Of a stretch of 64,000 bases of DNA, positions 43,839 to 53,529 are shown in pieces (the first letter of the stretch is position 1; every line of letters begins with the position of its first letter). The position numbers and the translations under genes were made by a program. This stretch comes from Deltaproteobacteria bacterium. GTDB taxonomy: Bacteria > Myxococcota_C > UBA6777. The notes beneath the pieces were generated by a model, which saw only the letters and a list, made by a program, of their open reading frames with translations, did no database searches and had not been told where the DNA came from. The DNA lies in the NCBI GenBank assembly GCA_006226375.1, contig SBHC01000028.1, positions 57,543 through 121,542 of the forward strand, written 5' to 3'.

Positions 43839-44642
43839 CTACTCAATCTTCGTATCCGCGCAAGACTCTCCGCGAAGCCCAACCTTGGACTCCGTGTACA
43901 GCTTACGTCCTTCCGGGTGGCGAATGTTCGCCTTTAAAACCCGCGTTAAGTAAAAAATAGCGAAGCAAAACTTCCTTCGTTTCAAATAGGCACGGCCCAA
44001 CTCCAGATTGGGTCCAATCGCCTTGGGGTTGCGCTTGGCTGCACGCTTAAACGAAGCAACTGAAGGACCCACCTTGTTCTGGGCGAGATACAACAAACCC
44101 AGCTCGTAGTGGGGTTCAAACCGCTTGGGATTCTCCGTGATCAGCTGAAAGGACTGCTTCTGTGCGACATCGTACCGCTCGATGGTCCGATAAACTTGAG
44201 CCAGATGAAGCCGGGCAGCAAAATGAGACGGTTGCTGGGAGAGAGCTGTTTTGTAGGCGCTGATGGCGTTGTTGTACTTGCGCTGCATCCGAAGCGCCTG
44301 GCCCAAATGGTCCCAGGCAAGCGGGAACTTCTTTTGATGCTTGATCGCCATACGGAAGTAACCTTCGGCCGAGCGAAACAAACCACGCTCGTACTGAATC
44401 ACACCCAGCTTGTCGTACGATGGGGAGATCCGTGAGTCGACCTCAACAGCACGAAGGAAGTGACGCTCTGCCGTCGAATACTTCCCCATTTCCAGGTACC
44501 TCATTCCTACCTGATGCTGCCGCATCGCTTCCCTGTGGATTTTTTTGGTGGACGTACATGACGCCCCACAGAGCAGCAAAGCAAAGCCAAGACAAAGCAA
44601 GTTTCTAGCAGAAACGGAAGCGGACATAAGACTTCGTGTCAT
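43839..44642 (-). CDS. TPR lipoprotein, PilF/Tgl-like
   Basis: A 267-residue exported protein. Signal peptide with lipobox C-G-A-S-C near residue 29, then six or so tetratricopeptide repeats (for example A-E-R-H-F-L-R-A-V-E-V-D, A-E-G-Y-F-R-M-A-I-K-H, A-I-S-A-Y-K-T-A-L). The make-up resembles PilF/PilW and myxobacterial Tgl, pilotins that help the type IV pilus secretin assemble, but no pilus genes are nearby, so the role is open. Three in-frame starts (44669, 44642, 44627) exist; ATG 44642 leaves a signal peptide of normal length. It diverges from the giant TPR gene. Confidence 0.78.
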   Translation of the reverse strand: MTRSLMSASVSARNLLCLGFALLLCGASCTSTKKIHREAMRQHQVGMRYLEMGKYSTAERHFLRAVEVDSRISPSYDKLGVIQYERGLFRSAEGYFRMAIKHQKKFPLAWDHLGQALRMQRKYNNAISAYKTALSQQPSHFAARLHLAQVYRTIERYDVAQKQSFQLITENPKRFEPHYELGLLYLAQNKVGPSVASFKRAAKRNPKAIGPNLELGRAYLKRRKFCFAIFYLTRVLKANIRHPEGRKLYTESKVGLRGESCADTKIE

Positions 44643-44847
44643 GGGGTAACAACTCCACAAACGATACAATGACGCAAAACGAGCAAGCCTTTCTGGAAGG
44701 CCCTATATCTTATGAATGAGTGGGCGGTACTGTCAAGAACGAAGCGGCTTTGAACCCTATGGGAGAGAACGGATTAAGGCCATCCGCTACTGACTTTGTA
44801 GGGGAATCGCTGATCTTGACCAACCTCCCGGTGAATGGTAGCTTGGG

Positions 44848-47800
44848 ATGCTTGAGAATCGGAACCCAAACCCCCTGAGACGGAACCACGCCAGAATGCA
44901 GCAACATCTGCCCCAGATCCGCCCAGCCTCGAACGGTTATCTCACCCTTCAACAGCCCTTTTCACTTCACCCTGGAGTGGAACTCAGTGGTCTTCATCTT
45001 CGCCCGCCGGCTTCCAGTCAAAGCATCGACTTTAATGCGCCGAGTGCGCGCCAGCTTCGGTACCAGATGGATGGTTTGCAATGCAAAATCCGTCGCGAAT
45101 ACCTCCAGGTTTTGGTCACTCGAACTCTCTCTGGTGGCGGTCTTTCTGATCTCAACATTTCATCCCAAGGGTCTCGTGTGGAGATCAGCGGCTTGTTATC
45201 ACGTGAGGGACAGCGCACGCCGTTCTTGGTTCGAGGTTTCCTGTACGAACCTGCCGGTCCCTACGGAGGGGTTGTATTCTTCGACATCCGCGCCTTTGGT
45301 AGACCTGGCATTCCTGCGCCAGCTCTCATTCCCCTACTTGCCGCTCGTACAGGTCGGCATGGCCCGATCAACATACGAGGATGCATCACGCTCCAGTTTG
45401 ATCTTCCTTCCCTTCTGCTCCGCTGGGGGATGGCAGCCAACGGCTGGAAGATCCCTTCGTATCGGCATTTGCAGCTCCAGCAGATCTCTCAGCAAGGCGA
45501 CACCTTGTTGTTTGATTACTCCCCTTCCAACCCCAACGCGTCGCTGCCCTTTGCCCAAGAAGACCCGGCTTACCCCGAGTGGACGTCCCTCTGCATGTCG
45601 GAGCAGCGCCACCTTCGGACCGAAACGCTCCTGGGCAACGGAGAGTACGCCACCGCGATGCAAGCCTATGCTGAAGCGTTATGGCGTGAACCGGACGATA
45701 TCTTCCTGCAAGAACGATTGATGCAGCTTTACATTGCATCTCCCCAACGTGATCTCTGGACCAAGGCGTACCGGATTGCGGAGGGAATCCTCCAGCACAA
45801 CCCCCAATCTTCCGTCGCACTGAATTGCATGGCTCAGTACGCCGAAGGTCTTCAAGACCTGCAAACGGCCGCTCACTTCTACAAGCAAATTGGTGAGGTC
45901 GCTCGACGTCAACTCGAAACCAACGAAGCCTCGCTGGCTTTTGGAAAAGCTGCTGAGTTGTTGGAGAGAATAGATCCAACCCACGCCTACGAGCTATGGA
46001 AGCTCGCCGTCGCTCAAAACCCGAACTACCGCCCGGCCATCACAGCGCTGACTCGTCACGCGTTGAAGTCAGGTCAGTTTGTTCAGGCCGAACAAATCCT
46101 TCGTCAGTTAATTGACCAGACCCCACCCAGCGTTGAACGAGCCCGCTACCACTTGTCGTTGGCTGGCCTGTACCGAAGCCGACTCCGGGACCTCGACAAA
46201 GCTCGCGAACAGTTGGATCAAGCGGCACCCTATCTCAACGAAGATCTACCATTCTTGCGAGAGTTGGCTGAGTTTCGCCTCGCCACCGACGAAAACGTTG
46301 ACGCCTTGCGCATTCTTGACCGCCTGGCCAACCGGGCTCAAATGCTGAAGCAACCCTCGCTCTATGCCGACCTTCTGTACCGGACAGGACAAATTTTGGA
46401 GGAGCGCTTGGGTCGTCCGACCCAAGCGCTTCCACGATACCGCGAAGTCTCCCAGGCTCGGCCCAACCATCCTCACGCCACCAAGAGGATCCAAGCGCTT
46501 CAAAACGTAGGGGTTCAGCCGGAGCCCTTGCCTCTGGGTAGCTTTGAAGCCCCGCTGTTGCTCATCGCTGAAAAAGAACAAGCTCTTCAGAGCTATGAAC
46601 ATCTCCCCTCCGAGCAGTTGCGCTTGCACCTCGAATTGTGTCGCTTGTACTGGCAGCAGCAAGACGTTACGAGGGCCATCCAAGCCGGATATGAGGCATT
46701 AAAGATCCAATCCACCCACGAAGTAGCGTGGCAGTTGTTGGAAGAGATTTGCGTTCGAACGGGTCGTCATACCGAGCTGGCAACCATTCACCAGCAAATG
46801 GTGGCTCAAGCGATGGACGATGAGGCTGCGCTTCGTCACCTCGAAGAAGCCCTTCGTCTTCTTCCGACCGATCGAAAAATCATTCAGCAACTGAGCCAAT
46901 ACTACGACAAGCTTGGCGAATGGGAAAAGCTCGACGTCTTGTACAGCCGCTGGCTGGAGGTCGCCGAGCCTCATGAGTCGTCGACGATCATGCTGCAACA
47001 AGCCCGGCTCCGTGAGGAGCAGCTCCAGCGGCAGGACATGGCCGAGCTGTCGTATGTCCAGGCGTTCCAGGCCGATCCCAGCAACCAAAACATGCTGGAA
47101 GCGTTGATCAAGCTGTACCTGAGGATGAATGACCTCAACAAGCTTGACCTCCAACTCAGCCACCTCTCGCAATCCCTCCCCGAAGCGGATCAAGCCCGTC
47201 TGTATGCTGAAAAAGGACGACAGCTTCATCTGATGCAGGAGTACAAGTCGCAAGCCCTGGATGCCTATCAAAAGGCGCTCATGTTGGCTCCCGACAACCT
47301 CCAGATCTTGCGTCCGACGATCACCCTTCTCCGAGAGCAAAACCATATTTCCTCGCTGGCTCCGCTCCTGGAGAGGCTCGCCGATCAACTCGAAGACTCC
47401 AGCAAAGAAGTCGAAGTTCGTCGCGAGTTGGCCCAGGTCCTGGAGGATGAACTCTCTCAGCCTCGGAAAGCTCTGGAACAACTGGAGCGAATCATTGAGT
47501 TGGAGCCCAACAACAAGGAAGCGCTGGTTCGGCTCTCTTCGCTGTACATCGACTTTGATGAGAGTCAAAAAGCTGCCAACACCTTTGCGTCGCTGTTGCC
47601 CCTTCTCGCTCCAACCGACAACTCCACAGACACGCTACGCTTGTACCCGACGATGATTCGTACCTTCCATCGTCATGGGAAAGACACAGAACGTGATCAG
47701 GCCTTGGAGGGATTGCTTAGGCACATTCCTTCGTATGGCACGGAGAATCCTCATTGGCAGTCCCTACCGCTGGCACCTGACAATTCGTTGACTCCACCAA

Positions 47801-50754
47801 GAGCCCTTTTCCACTTGGGTTACACCCACAAAGAGCCGGGTCTTTTGCTGGAATCCAGCCTCCGAATAGAAGACTCCAACCCAGCTGTTGCGCCATCCAT
47901 CCGCAAGCTTGGCTTAAGTCTTGAACCTCTCAACCCTGACATTTGGCACCACCTTCTTACAAAGACTCCTGAATCCCAACGTTCAGAGCAATGGAGTAAG
48001 TTGGAGCAAACGGTGCAGTCTGTCACGCTGGACGAATCCCAACGCCCTCTTCTCTCCAAGCTGTTCGGGCTCATGGAGTCGGAGTTGGTACCTTCGGATG
48101 AAGTGGCTTCACTTTATTCGCGCCTTAGCGATGCAGGCTTCACAGTCAGCTCCTTGTCCCAATGGTATGCCACACTGTTGGAGTCTGAAGGCAAGCTCGA
48201 CAAAGCGCTCCAGGTTCGTCAGGATCTGTTGAACCTTCTCCCTGCAGGACAAGAACGAACGGAGCTACGTTTTGAACTTGCCATTCAGCAACTCCGTGTT
48301 CTCGAAGACATCCCTGGCGGCACACAGAAGCTTTGGGACCTCCTCGCAGATGATCCTGGTTTCTCCGAAGCGTTCTACGAACTCCAACAACTGTACGATA
48401 CCGAAGGTGATTTGATTGGCTTTGTCGAAGCCGCGGAGAATGCAGTCCGCCAAGCACCAGCCGGTCCAGCCCGTGCGGACCTCTTCCTCCAAACCTTTGA
48501 GATCTTCCGCGCGCTGTATTACGAAGCTGACGATGTGTTGGAGTTTTTGGGCAGGAACGTTCCTCACGTCGAGGATGATCCACACACTCTGCAAATCATT
48601 GGTGTGGCTTACGAAGAAGCCAGCGCGATGGAGCAGGCCGCCGACATCTACAAAAAGATTGCAGAACGGGGAGAACCCGAAGACCTTGCCCAACAAGCGG
48701 TAGAACAAGCTGCCGAGATCTACATCACAGCTTTGGAGTCGCCTGACCTGGCCATCGATCTTCTCCAGCCTTTGCTCGAAGAACATCCCACACACCAACG
48801 CGCGTTTGAGCAGTTGTATGGTGCGTACGAAGGCCTCTGGATGTGGAATGAGCTGGGCGAACTTATTGAAAAGTATGCTGAACACGTTGACGACCCTGCA
48901 GAGGCGTCCCGGCGCTTAATCCAACTGGGTGAAATGTATTTGGGTCGGATGGAGGACTACGAAAAAGCCCTTCAAGCCTACAGAAAGGCGCTCCGTAAGA
49001 CTCCCAAGAACATCAACGTGCTGCGAAGCCTCCAACTTCTCTACGAAGAGTTGGAAGATTGGCCCGCTGTGGTCAGTGCGTTAAAAGCTGTCAATCGCAT
49101 GGAAGTGGATCGTCGCGCACTGTGTGACAATTACCTCACCATGGCGCGTCTTTCCTTTGACAGGTTGTTCCGCCTCGAAGACACCGAGGAGTTCTACAAA
49201 CTCGCTCACACGCAGATGCCTGACAAGATTGAGCCTCTGGAAGGCCTTGTCACGCTGTACGATGCGATGGACAAGCCCTACAAAATGGCCGAGACCTCTG
49301 CGTTAATCTCGATTTTGCACACCAAGCAAAATCGCCACGAAGCCACCGTGGAAGGCCTCACTCAGATGGTGGAAGCGCTCAAGCGGCTCGACGACGAGGA
49401 GGTGACCCCAGAAGGCTTGCTTCGCTCTGTGATCCAGGATCGACAAGAGTCTGCCGCGCTCTCGCAGAAACTGAGTGACTTGCTTCGGGAAGTCCTTCGA
49501 GTGGGTGGTGGGCAAGAAGCACTCACCAACCTCCACGTAACCCTCCAAACCTTGTACCACCAGAAGCTTGTGGAGCTCTCTTGGCTGTTGCGCCTCTGGC
49601 ACTATTCCGAAGAGGACACTGTCCCTCTTGCTGTGGTCCAAAGCATTCTGAACCATGTTCATGAGGGCAGCTGGAGTGGAATCGTTAAAGAACTTGTCAA
49701 ACTCCAACAAGACGCCCCCCCCGAAGCGGTGGCCAGCTACCAATTGTCTATCGCTGAGATCGCGTTGCATACACTCAAGCAGCCCCAACAAGCTGAGGCG
49801 TTTGCACAGCGAGCCCTCTCCGTAGGGGCACCACCCGAACGTGCTCTGGCTATCTACGAGTTTGTCCAGCTGGCCAACCACAACCAACTCGACTTGGACA
49901 GGCTTCTCCAGTTGGCCCGAGAGTTTGCCCCGCCCGACGATATGAGCCGTGCGTTGTTCCACCTGGGAAGCTCCTTCCTCCAGCATGGCTCCGATTGGGC
50001 CAACGCCTTGGTTTGTTACCTGGAGGCAGCCAGCTTAACTCCTCATGGTGCGACATATCAGGCTGCGGTGAACGACCTACAAACAATGCAACAAGCCTAC
50101 AACCAAGGGCAAGCTGACCCCCTACAGCTGAAGTCTCTGATTTCTTCGGAAGCCAGCGCCCCCCACCGTTCCTTGCTGGAAGCCTGGGTTGCGTTCAAGC
50201 TACATCACCTGGAGACAGGGATTGAAAGCTTGCGAGACACCTTGGAGTCGGAACCCAACAACACGCCTGCGTTGCGGCTGATGGGTCACTACCTCTACAA
50301 GAACAACCAGGCCCGACAGGCCGTGGCGATTCTGTATCACTTCCTGGAAGCCGAATGGGACTTCCTTCCCTTCGATGAAGTCGTGGAAGTCTGCGTGGCC
50401 CTGGCTGAGATGTACTCGGCGGAGCAAGGTTGGGACAATGCGTTGTTCTACTTGGAACAAGCCACTCAGTTCATCCCCGAAGACCCGCGTATTCTTAAAT
50501 TGCAGCTGCAAGTTTTGGAGAAGTCCAATCGATGGGCCGAGTTGGAAGAGTTGGTTCAAAGTCACCTGGACAACCCTGAACCCACAGACGATCTGGCGCA
50601 GCTCTGGTACACACTGGGGCAGCTCAATGAGCTGCAAAAAGACAACCCCACCAAGGCCCTACAGTGCTACGAAAATGCACTCAGCCTCAACCCCGACCAC
50701 CAAGCCAGCCAGCTTGCCGCCCAAGGTCTCTCCCAAAGCAGTTCTCTGATCTAG
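44848..50754 (+). CDS. Giant TPR-repeat protein (1968 residues)
   Basis: The first 250 residues or so form a beta-rich domain that I do not recognise (V-L-V-T-R-T-L-S-G-G-G-L, S-L-L-L-R-W-G-M). The remaining 1700 residues are tandem TPR-like helical hairpins, seen in many units with A-x-x-x-Y-x-x-A-L and L-E-x-N-P-x-x-x-x-A. No signal peptide or membrane helix is evident with ATG 44848; a later ATG at 44896 would remove 16 residues. A protein-interaction scaffold in the cytoplasm is likely. Such giant TPR proteins are common in myxobacteria, where some serve motility or large assemblies, but no direct link is visible here. Confidence 0.8.
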   Translation: MLENRNPNPLRRNHARMQQHLPQIRPASNGYLTLQQPFSLHPGVELSGLHLRPPASSQSIDFNAPSARQLRYQMDGLQCKIRREYLQVLVTRTLSGGGLSDLNISSQGSRVEISGLLSREGQRTPFLVRGFLYEPAGPYGGVVFFDIRAFGRPGIPAPALIPLLAARTGRHGPINIRGCITLQFDLPSLLLRWGMAANGWKIPSYRHLQLQQISQQGDTLLFDYSPSNPNASLPFAQEDPAYPEWTSLCMSEQRHLRTETLLGNGEYATAMQAYAEALWREPDDIFLQERLMQLYIASPQRDLWTKAYRIAEGILQHNPQSSVALNCMAQYAEGLQDLQTAAHFYKQIGEVARRQLETNEASLAFGKAAELLERIDPTHAYELWKLAVAQNPNYRPAITALTRHALKSGQFVQAEQILRQLIDQTPPSVERARYHLSLAGLYRSRLRDLDKAREQLDQAAPYLNEDLPFLRELAEFRLATDENVDALRILDRLANRAQMLKQPSLYADLLYRTGQILEERLGRPTQALPRYREVSQARPNHPHATKRIQALQNVGVQPEPLPLGSFEAPLLLIAEKEQALQSYEHLPSEQLRLHLELCRLYWQQQDVTRAIQAGYEALKIQSTHEVAWQLLEEICVRTGRHTELATIHQQMVAQAMDDEAALRHLEEALRLLPTDRKIIQQLSQYYDKLGEWEKLDVLYSRWLEVAEPHESSTIMLQQARLREEQLQRQDMAELSYVQAFQADPSNQNMLEALIKLYLRMNDLNKLDLQLSHLSQSLPEADQARLYAEKGRQLHLMQEYKSQALDAYQKALMLAPDNLQILRPTITLLREQNHISSLAPLLERLADQLEDSSKEVEVRRELAQVLEDELSQPRKALEQLERIIELEPNNKEALVRLSSLYIDFDESQKAANTFASLLPLLAPTDNSTDTLRLYPTMIRTFHRHGKDTERDQALEGLLRHIPSYGTENPHWQSLPLAPDNSLTPPRALFHLGYTHKEPGLLLESSLRIEDSNPAVAPSIRKLGLSLEPLNPDIWHHLLTKTPESQRSEQWSKLEQTVQSVTLDESQRPLLSKLFGLMESELVPSDEVASLYSRLSDAGFTVSSLSQWYATLLESEGKLDKALQVRQDLLNLLPAGQERTELRFELAIQQLRVLEDIPGGTQKLWDLLADDPGFSEAFYELQQLYDTEGDLIGFVEAAENAVRQAPAGPARADLFLQTFEIFRALYYEADDVLEFLGRNVPHVEDDPHTLQIIGVAYEEASAMEQAADIYKKIAERGEPEDLAQQAVEQAAEIYITALESPDLAIDLLQPLLEEHPTHQRAFEQLYGAYEGLWMWNELGELIEKYAEHVDDPAEASRRLIQLGEMYLGRMEDYEKALQAYRKALRKTPKNINVLRSLQLLYEELEDWPAVVSALKAVNRMEVDRRALCDNYLTMARLSFDRLFRLEDTEEFYKLAHTQMPDKIEPLEGLVTLYDAMDKPYKMAETSALISILHTKQNRHEATVEGLTQMVEALKRLDDEEVTPEGLLRSVIQDRQESAALSQKLSDLLREVLRVGGGQEALTNLHVTLQTLYHQKLVELSWLLRLWHYSEEDTVPLAVVQSILNHVHEGSWSGIVKELVKLQQDAPPEAVASYQLSIAEIALHTLKQPQQAEAFAQRALSVGAPPERALAIYEFVQLANHNQLDLDRLLQLAREFAPPDDMSRALFHLGSSFLQHGSDWANALVCYLEAASLTPHGATYQAAVNDLQTMQQAYNQGQADPLQLKSLISSEASAPHRSLLEAWVAFKLHHLETGIESLRDTLESEPNNTPALRLMGHYLYKNNQARQAVAILYHFLEAEWDFLPFDEVVEVCVALAEMYSAEQGWDNALFYLEQATQFIPEDPRILKLQLQVLEKSNRWAELEELVQSHLDNPEPTDDLAQLWYTLGQLNELQKDNPTKALQCYENALSLNPDHQASQLAAQGLSQSSSLI

Positions 50755-50804
50755 TGTTGTCCCCATCCAAGGCGACACCCAAGTGTTTCTATTTGGGGAA
50801 TGGC

Positions 50805-51755
50805 TTATTTTTTGGGTTCGCAGAGACCTGTGGGGGAGCACTGCATATCTGTGGGGCAGTCGTTGGTCGAAGCGCACTTGCTCCGACAGACCTGGATGTT
50901 GTTTTCAAGAACCGCACATGACAGCGACTTCCCATCTTTGGGGCAGTCCGCCGATTGTGAGCATCTCACCGTGCAGATTCCGTCGACCTGCGTCGAAAGG
51001 CGAGTACAGGAAGTGAGCGCATCACACCAGACTCCCTCTTGAGGAGAGCAACGCTGACCCACCGTTGAAGGCCCTTTTTGTGTGTAGGCAGGGAGGCAAA
51101 GCTGGTTGTTTCCACCGATTCGGGTGCAGGCATATCCGGTGTTGGTGTCCCCTTGGTACACACAATCGGCATCGCTGCTGCAGGCTGTCTGCATGCAAAC
51201 TGATTCACCGTTCGCCCCGGCCTTCAAGCAAAGGAACTTCTCGGGACAAGAAGCCGGGTCATTGATTTCACAGGTCCGCAGGCAAACCCTGGGACGATCT
51301 GGATAGAGCGTAAAGGAAATACATTTGAGGCCGCCTGTACAAGCCTGGGTGCCTTGCGCTCCCAACTCACACATTTTGCCTTCACGTTCACAAACGCCGC
51401 CCTCGTCCACTTCGTTGTTGCAGTTGTCGTCGATGCCGTTGCAGACCTCACCGCCTGTCCGGGGAATGCACAACGAATCTGTGTTCCCGCCATCTTGTAC
51501 GGTGGACTGAATGCAAAAACCATTGGAGCACGTCCACCCGTCTTTGCAATCTTTGTCATTGAAGCAGGGACGCCGACAGACCTTGTTTTCACATTGAAGA
51601 GGAGAAATGCAGTCTTGTCCGGAGGTGCAAGCCCAGCCCTCAACGTCGGGGATCTCCAGCATACAGCCCCACTTCCAAACCACGAGGGAAGCCATTCCAA
51701 TCAACAACATCGAACGTACAATCGACAGCCAAGCACTTCGCGACAACACTTCCAC
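50805..51755 (-). CDS. Exported cysteine-rich protein with MopE-type motif
   Basis: A 316-residue protein with an N-terminal hydrophobic segment (about 9-30, ending in K-W-G-C; not a good lipobox, so secretion form is unclear). The rest carries about 34 cysteines in EB/Dickkopf-like modules (C-x-S-x-x-D-C, C-S-x-x-x-L-C). At about 104-118 is C-N-G-I-D-D-N-C-N-N-E-V-D-E-G, the putative metal-binding motif of MopE-like proteins, very common in myxobacterial surface proteins and probably calcium- or copper-binding. The start is GTG 51755, with an inner ATG at 51710 as an alternative. It converges on the giant TPR gene. Confidence 0.8.
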   Translation of the reverse strand: MEVLSRSAWLSIVRSMLLIGMASLVVWKWGCMLEIPDVEGWACTSGQDCISPLQCENKVCRRPCFNDKDCKDGWTCSNGFCIQSTVQDGGNTDSLCIPRTGGEVCNGIDDNCNNEVDEGGVCEREGKMCELGAQGTQACTGGLKCISFTLYPDRPRVCLRTCEINDPASCPEKFLCLKAGANGESVCMQTACSSDADCVYQGDTNTGYACTRIGGNNQLCLPAYTQKGPSTVGQRCSPQEGVWCDALTSCTRLSTQVDGICTVRCSQSADCPKDGKSLSCAVLENNIQVCRSKCASTNDCPTDMQCSPTGLCEPKK

Positions 51756-51952
51756 TCCATCTAGCGTCCCAAAAGAATCTTCAGCCTCTACCCACGATAA
51801 GGCCTCTCATCGTTCGGCCCAAGAATCGCGGAAAAATATAGCACACTCCTAAAAATTGGGGAATAAGATGTTACAATTCTATGTTGTGGCCGACAAGAGT
51901 GGTCGGGCATGCACTCATTTCAGAAACATGGATGTGTACATTTGCCTTTCCT

Positions 51953-51975
51953 GGAACGAAGGTTAGATTGCTACC
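51953..51975 (+). promoter_or_regulatory. Possible ECF-type -35 element before the sigma factor gene
   Basis: GGAAC at 51953-51957, the core of many ECF -35 boxes, lies about 75 bases before ATG 52029, with CCCGAG about 17 bases downstream. This would allow autoregulation, which is frequent for ECF factors. It is one short match and weak evidence. Confidence 0.25.
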
Positions 51976-52028
51976 CGAGCGGTAGGTTTTCCTGAGGACC
52001 ACGACCCAACCTTGATGAAGGGGAAGAT

Positions 52029-52676
52029 ATGTTTCGACTTTGGAAGCGATCGAAAAAAAGCGAGTTTGAGGAACTAACACTGCCTCACCTGGATGCGTTG
52101 TACAACACAGCACTCCGGCTGACCCACAGTGAAAGTGAAGCAGAAGATCTGATTCAGGAGACGTTCCTTAAGGCCTTTCGTTTCTTTCATCGGTTTGAGC
52201 GCGGTACACACATCAAAGCGTGGTTGTTCAAGATCATGACCAACACGTTCATCAACCAGTACCGCAAGCAACAGCGAGACCGAGAAGTCTACGAAGACTG
52301 GGATTGGGATCACTTGATGGGCTCCGATGTCCAGGTCGGTGACAGCGAACAGACCATTCTGGATCGATTTGTCAGCGATCAAGTAATGGAATCCCTCCAA
52401 CAAATCCCCGTCGACTTCAGAACCGTGGTTCTGCTCGCGGACCTGGAAGATTTTTCTTACAAAGAAATCGCGGAGATCGTGGGCTGTCCCATCGGAACCG
52501 TAATGAGTCGCCTTTACCGGGGAAGAAGACTCCTTCGCAAATTGTTAGCAGAGTATGCAGTCAAACATGGATACATTTCCAAAGAGGCTGCAGCCGAGGA
52601 AGGCGTCGAAGTTTCGAAGACGGGCAAAGTGACCCAACTCGAAACATACCGTCAACAAAAAGCCGCAGCCTCCTAG
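52029..52676 (+). CDS. ECF-type RNA polymerase sigma factor
   Basis: A 215-residue sigma-70 family protein of group 4. Region 2 (about 15-85) includes L-I-Q-E-T-F-L-K-A-F and W-L-F-K-I-M-T-N; region 4 (about 125-180) includes Y-K-E-I-A-E-I-V-G-C-P-I-G-T-V-M-S-R-L-Y-R-G-R, the DNA-binding helix-turn-helix. It lacks regions 1 and 3, as expected for ECF factors, and has an extra C-terminal tail of about 30 residues. ATG 52029 is preceded by a GAAGGGGAAG stretch. The anti-sigma gene follows 127 bases downstream, so this is a normal sigma/anti-sigma pair, released by an unknown envelope or redox signal. Confidence 0.95.
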   Translation: MFRLWKRSKKSEFEELTLPHLDALYNTALRLTHSESEAEDLIQETFLKAFRFFHRFERGTHIKAWLFKIMTNTFINQYRKQQRDREVYEDWDWDHLMGSDVQVGDSEQTILDRFVSDQVMESLQQIPVDFRTVVLLADLEDFSYKEIAEIVGCPIGTVMSRLYRGRRLLRKLLAEYAVKHGYISKEAAAEEGVEVSKTGKVTQLETYRQQKAAAS

Positions 52677-52692
52677 TCCTATAAGGTTGCGA

Positions 52693-52771
52693 CCACAAGA
52701 AACATTGTGGCATCATCAACGTGTTGCACAACCTGGTCCAAGGACCCCCTTTTGGGAGACCGCCCTCCCAA
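52693..52771 (+). repeat. Three hairpins between sigma and anti-sigma genes
   Basis: CCACAA-GAAACA-TTGTGG (52693-52710), GGTCC-AA-GGACC (52735-52746) and TTGGGAG-ACCGCC-CTCCCAA (52752-52771) are all perfect stems in a 127-base gap. None is followed by a T-run long enough for a standard terminator. They may modulate how much anti-sigma is made relative to sigma. Confidence 0.5.
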
Positions 52772-52803
52772 GAGAGGTTGAAACAACAGGATAGGGACCC
52801 GAT

Positions 52804-53529
52804 ATGAACTGCTCAGAAATTCGCCGCTTCTTACACGCATACATCGATGAAGAGTTCGGTGAGCGCGAACAGATTGAATTTGAGCTTCACCTTCGCCAGT
52901 GCTCTCACTGCCGAGACGAAGTCAACTACTACAGAGCGCTCCGTCGAACCCTTCGACAAAAGCTACCCTCCAAGGTCGCACCCATGCGCCTGGAGAACAT
53001 GATCCGTGACACCCTTCACACGGAAGAACAAATCCAGCGAGGATGGCTCTCGTTCTCAATGGCCACTGTCGGTGCGTTTTGCCTGGCTCTGTTTGTGTTC
53101 CTCTGGTCTCCCAGCGTGGACGAACGCAACGGAATGATGGCCAACGCCCGTCAGCCTCTCAGCCCGACCATGATGAGCAGCATTCCTGCTTCCACAACGG
53201 GCAATGAGCTGCCTGAAGTCCCCAACACCGACAGCAACGCCAAACGCCTGACCAAGCAGCAAAAAGCGTTCATGCGAAACGTTATACGAGTGACGCGCGC
53301 TTTTGAGCGACAAGGTTCGCGGGGCAAAGCCTTCTCCGAGGAAGGAAACGACCGCCTCCAAAACGTTGCTGACACACAACCCACCATTTCGTTGCGGAAC
53401 TGTGAATTTCACGAGAACAACAACATTCCGATGAACGCACAACAGCGTGCAGAACATCAACGTTGGTGTCGAGGACTTCCAAGCTCCAACTCAGCCAAGA
53501 TTACCCCCGCTGCCTTCTCCACTCCTTGA
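52804..53529 (+). CDS. Anti-sigma factor with zf-HC2 (ZAS) domain and one membrane helix
   Basis: A 241-residue protein. Cys3 and the motif H29-x3-C33-x2-C36 form the zinc-binding anti-sigma fold, which holds the upstream ECF factor in the cytoplasm. One membrane helix at about 81-100 leads to an extracytoplasmic part of 140 residues rich in Arg, Asn and Thr with no known fold, presumably the sensor or the target of proteolysis. ATG 52804 follows a purine-rich stretch. Its last 83 bases overlap the next gene in another frame. Confidence 0.9.
   Translation: MNCSEIRRFLHAYIDEEFGEREQIEFELHLRQCSHCRDEVNYYRALRRTLRQKLPSKVAPMRLENMIRDTLHTEEQIQRGWLSFSMATVGAFCLALFVFLWSPSVDERNGMMANARQPLSPTMMSSIPASTTGNELPEVPNTDSNAKRLTKQQKAFMRNVIRVTRAFERQGSRGKAFSEEGNDRLQNVADTQPTISLRNCEFHENNNIPMNAQQRAEHQRWCRGLPSSNSAKITPAAFSTP

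Noticed and set aside
46699..47568. Open frame of 289 codons on the minus strand
   Set aside because: Antisense to the giant TPR gene in phase with its codons; no ribosome-binding site or recognisable domain.
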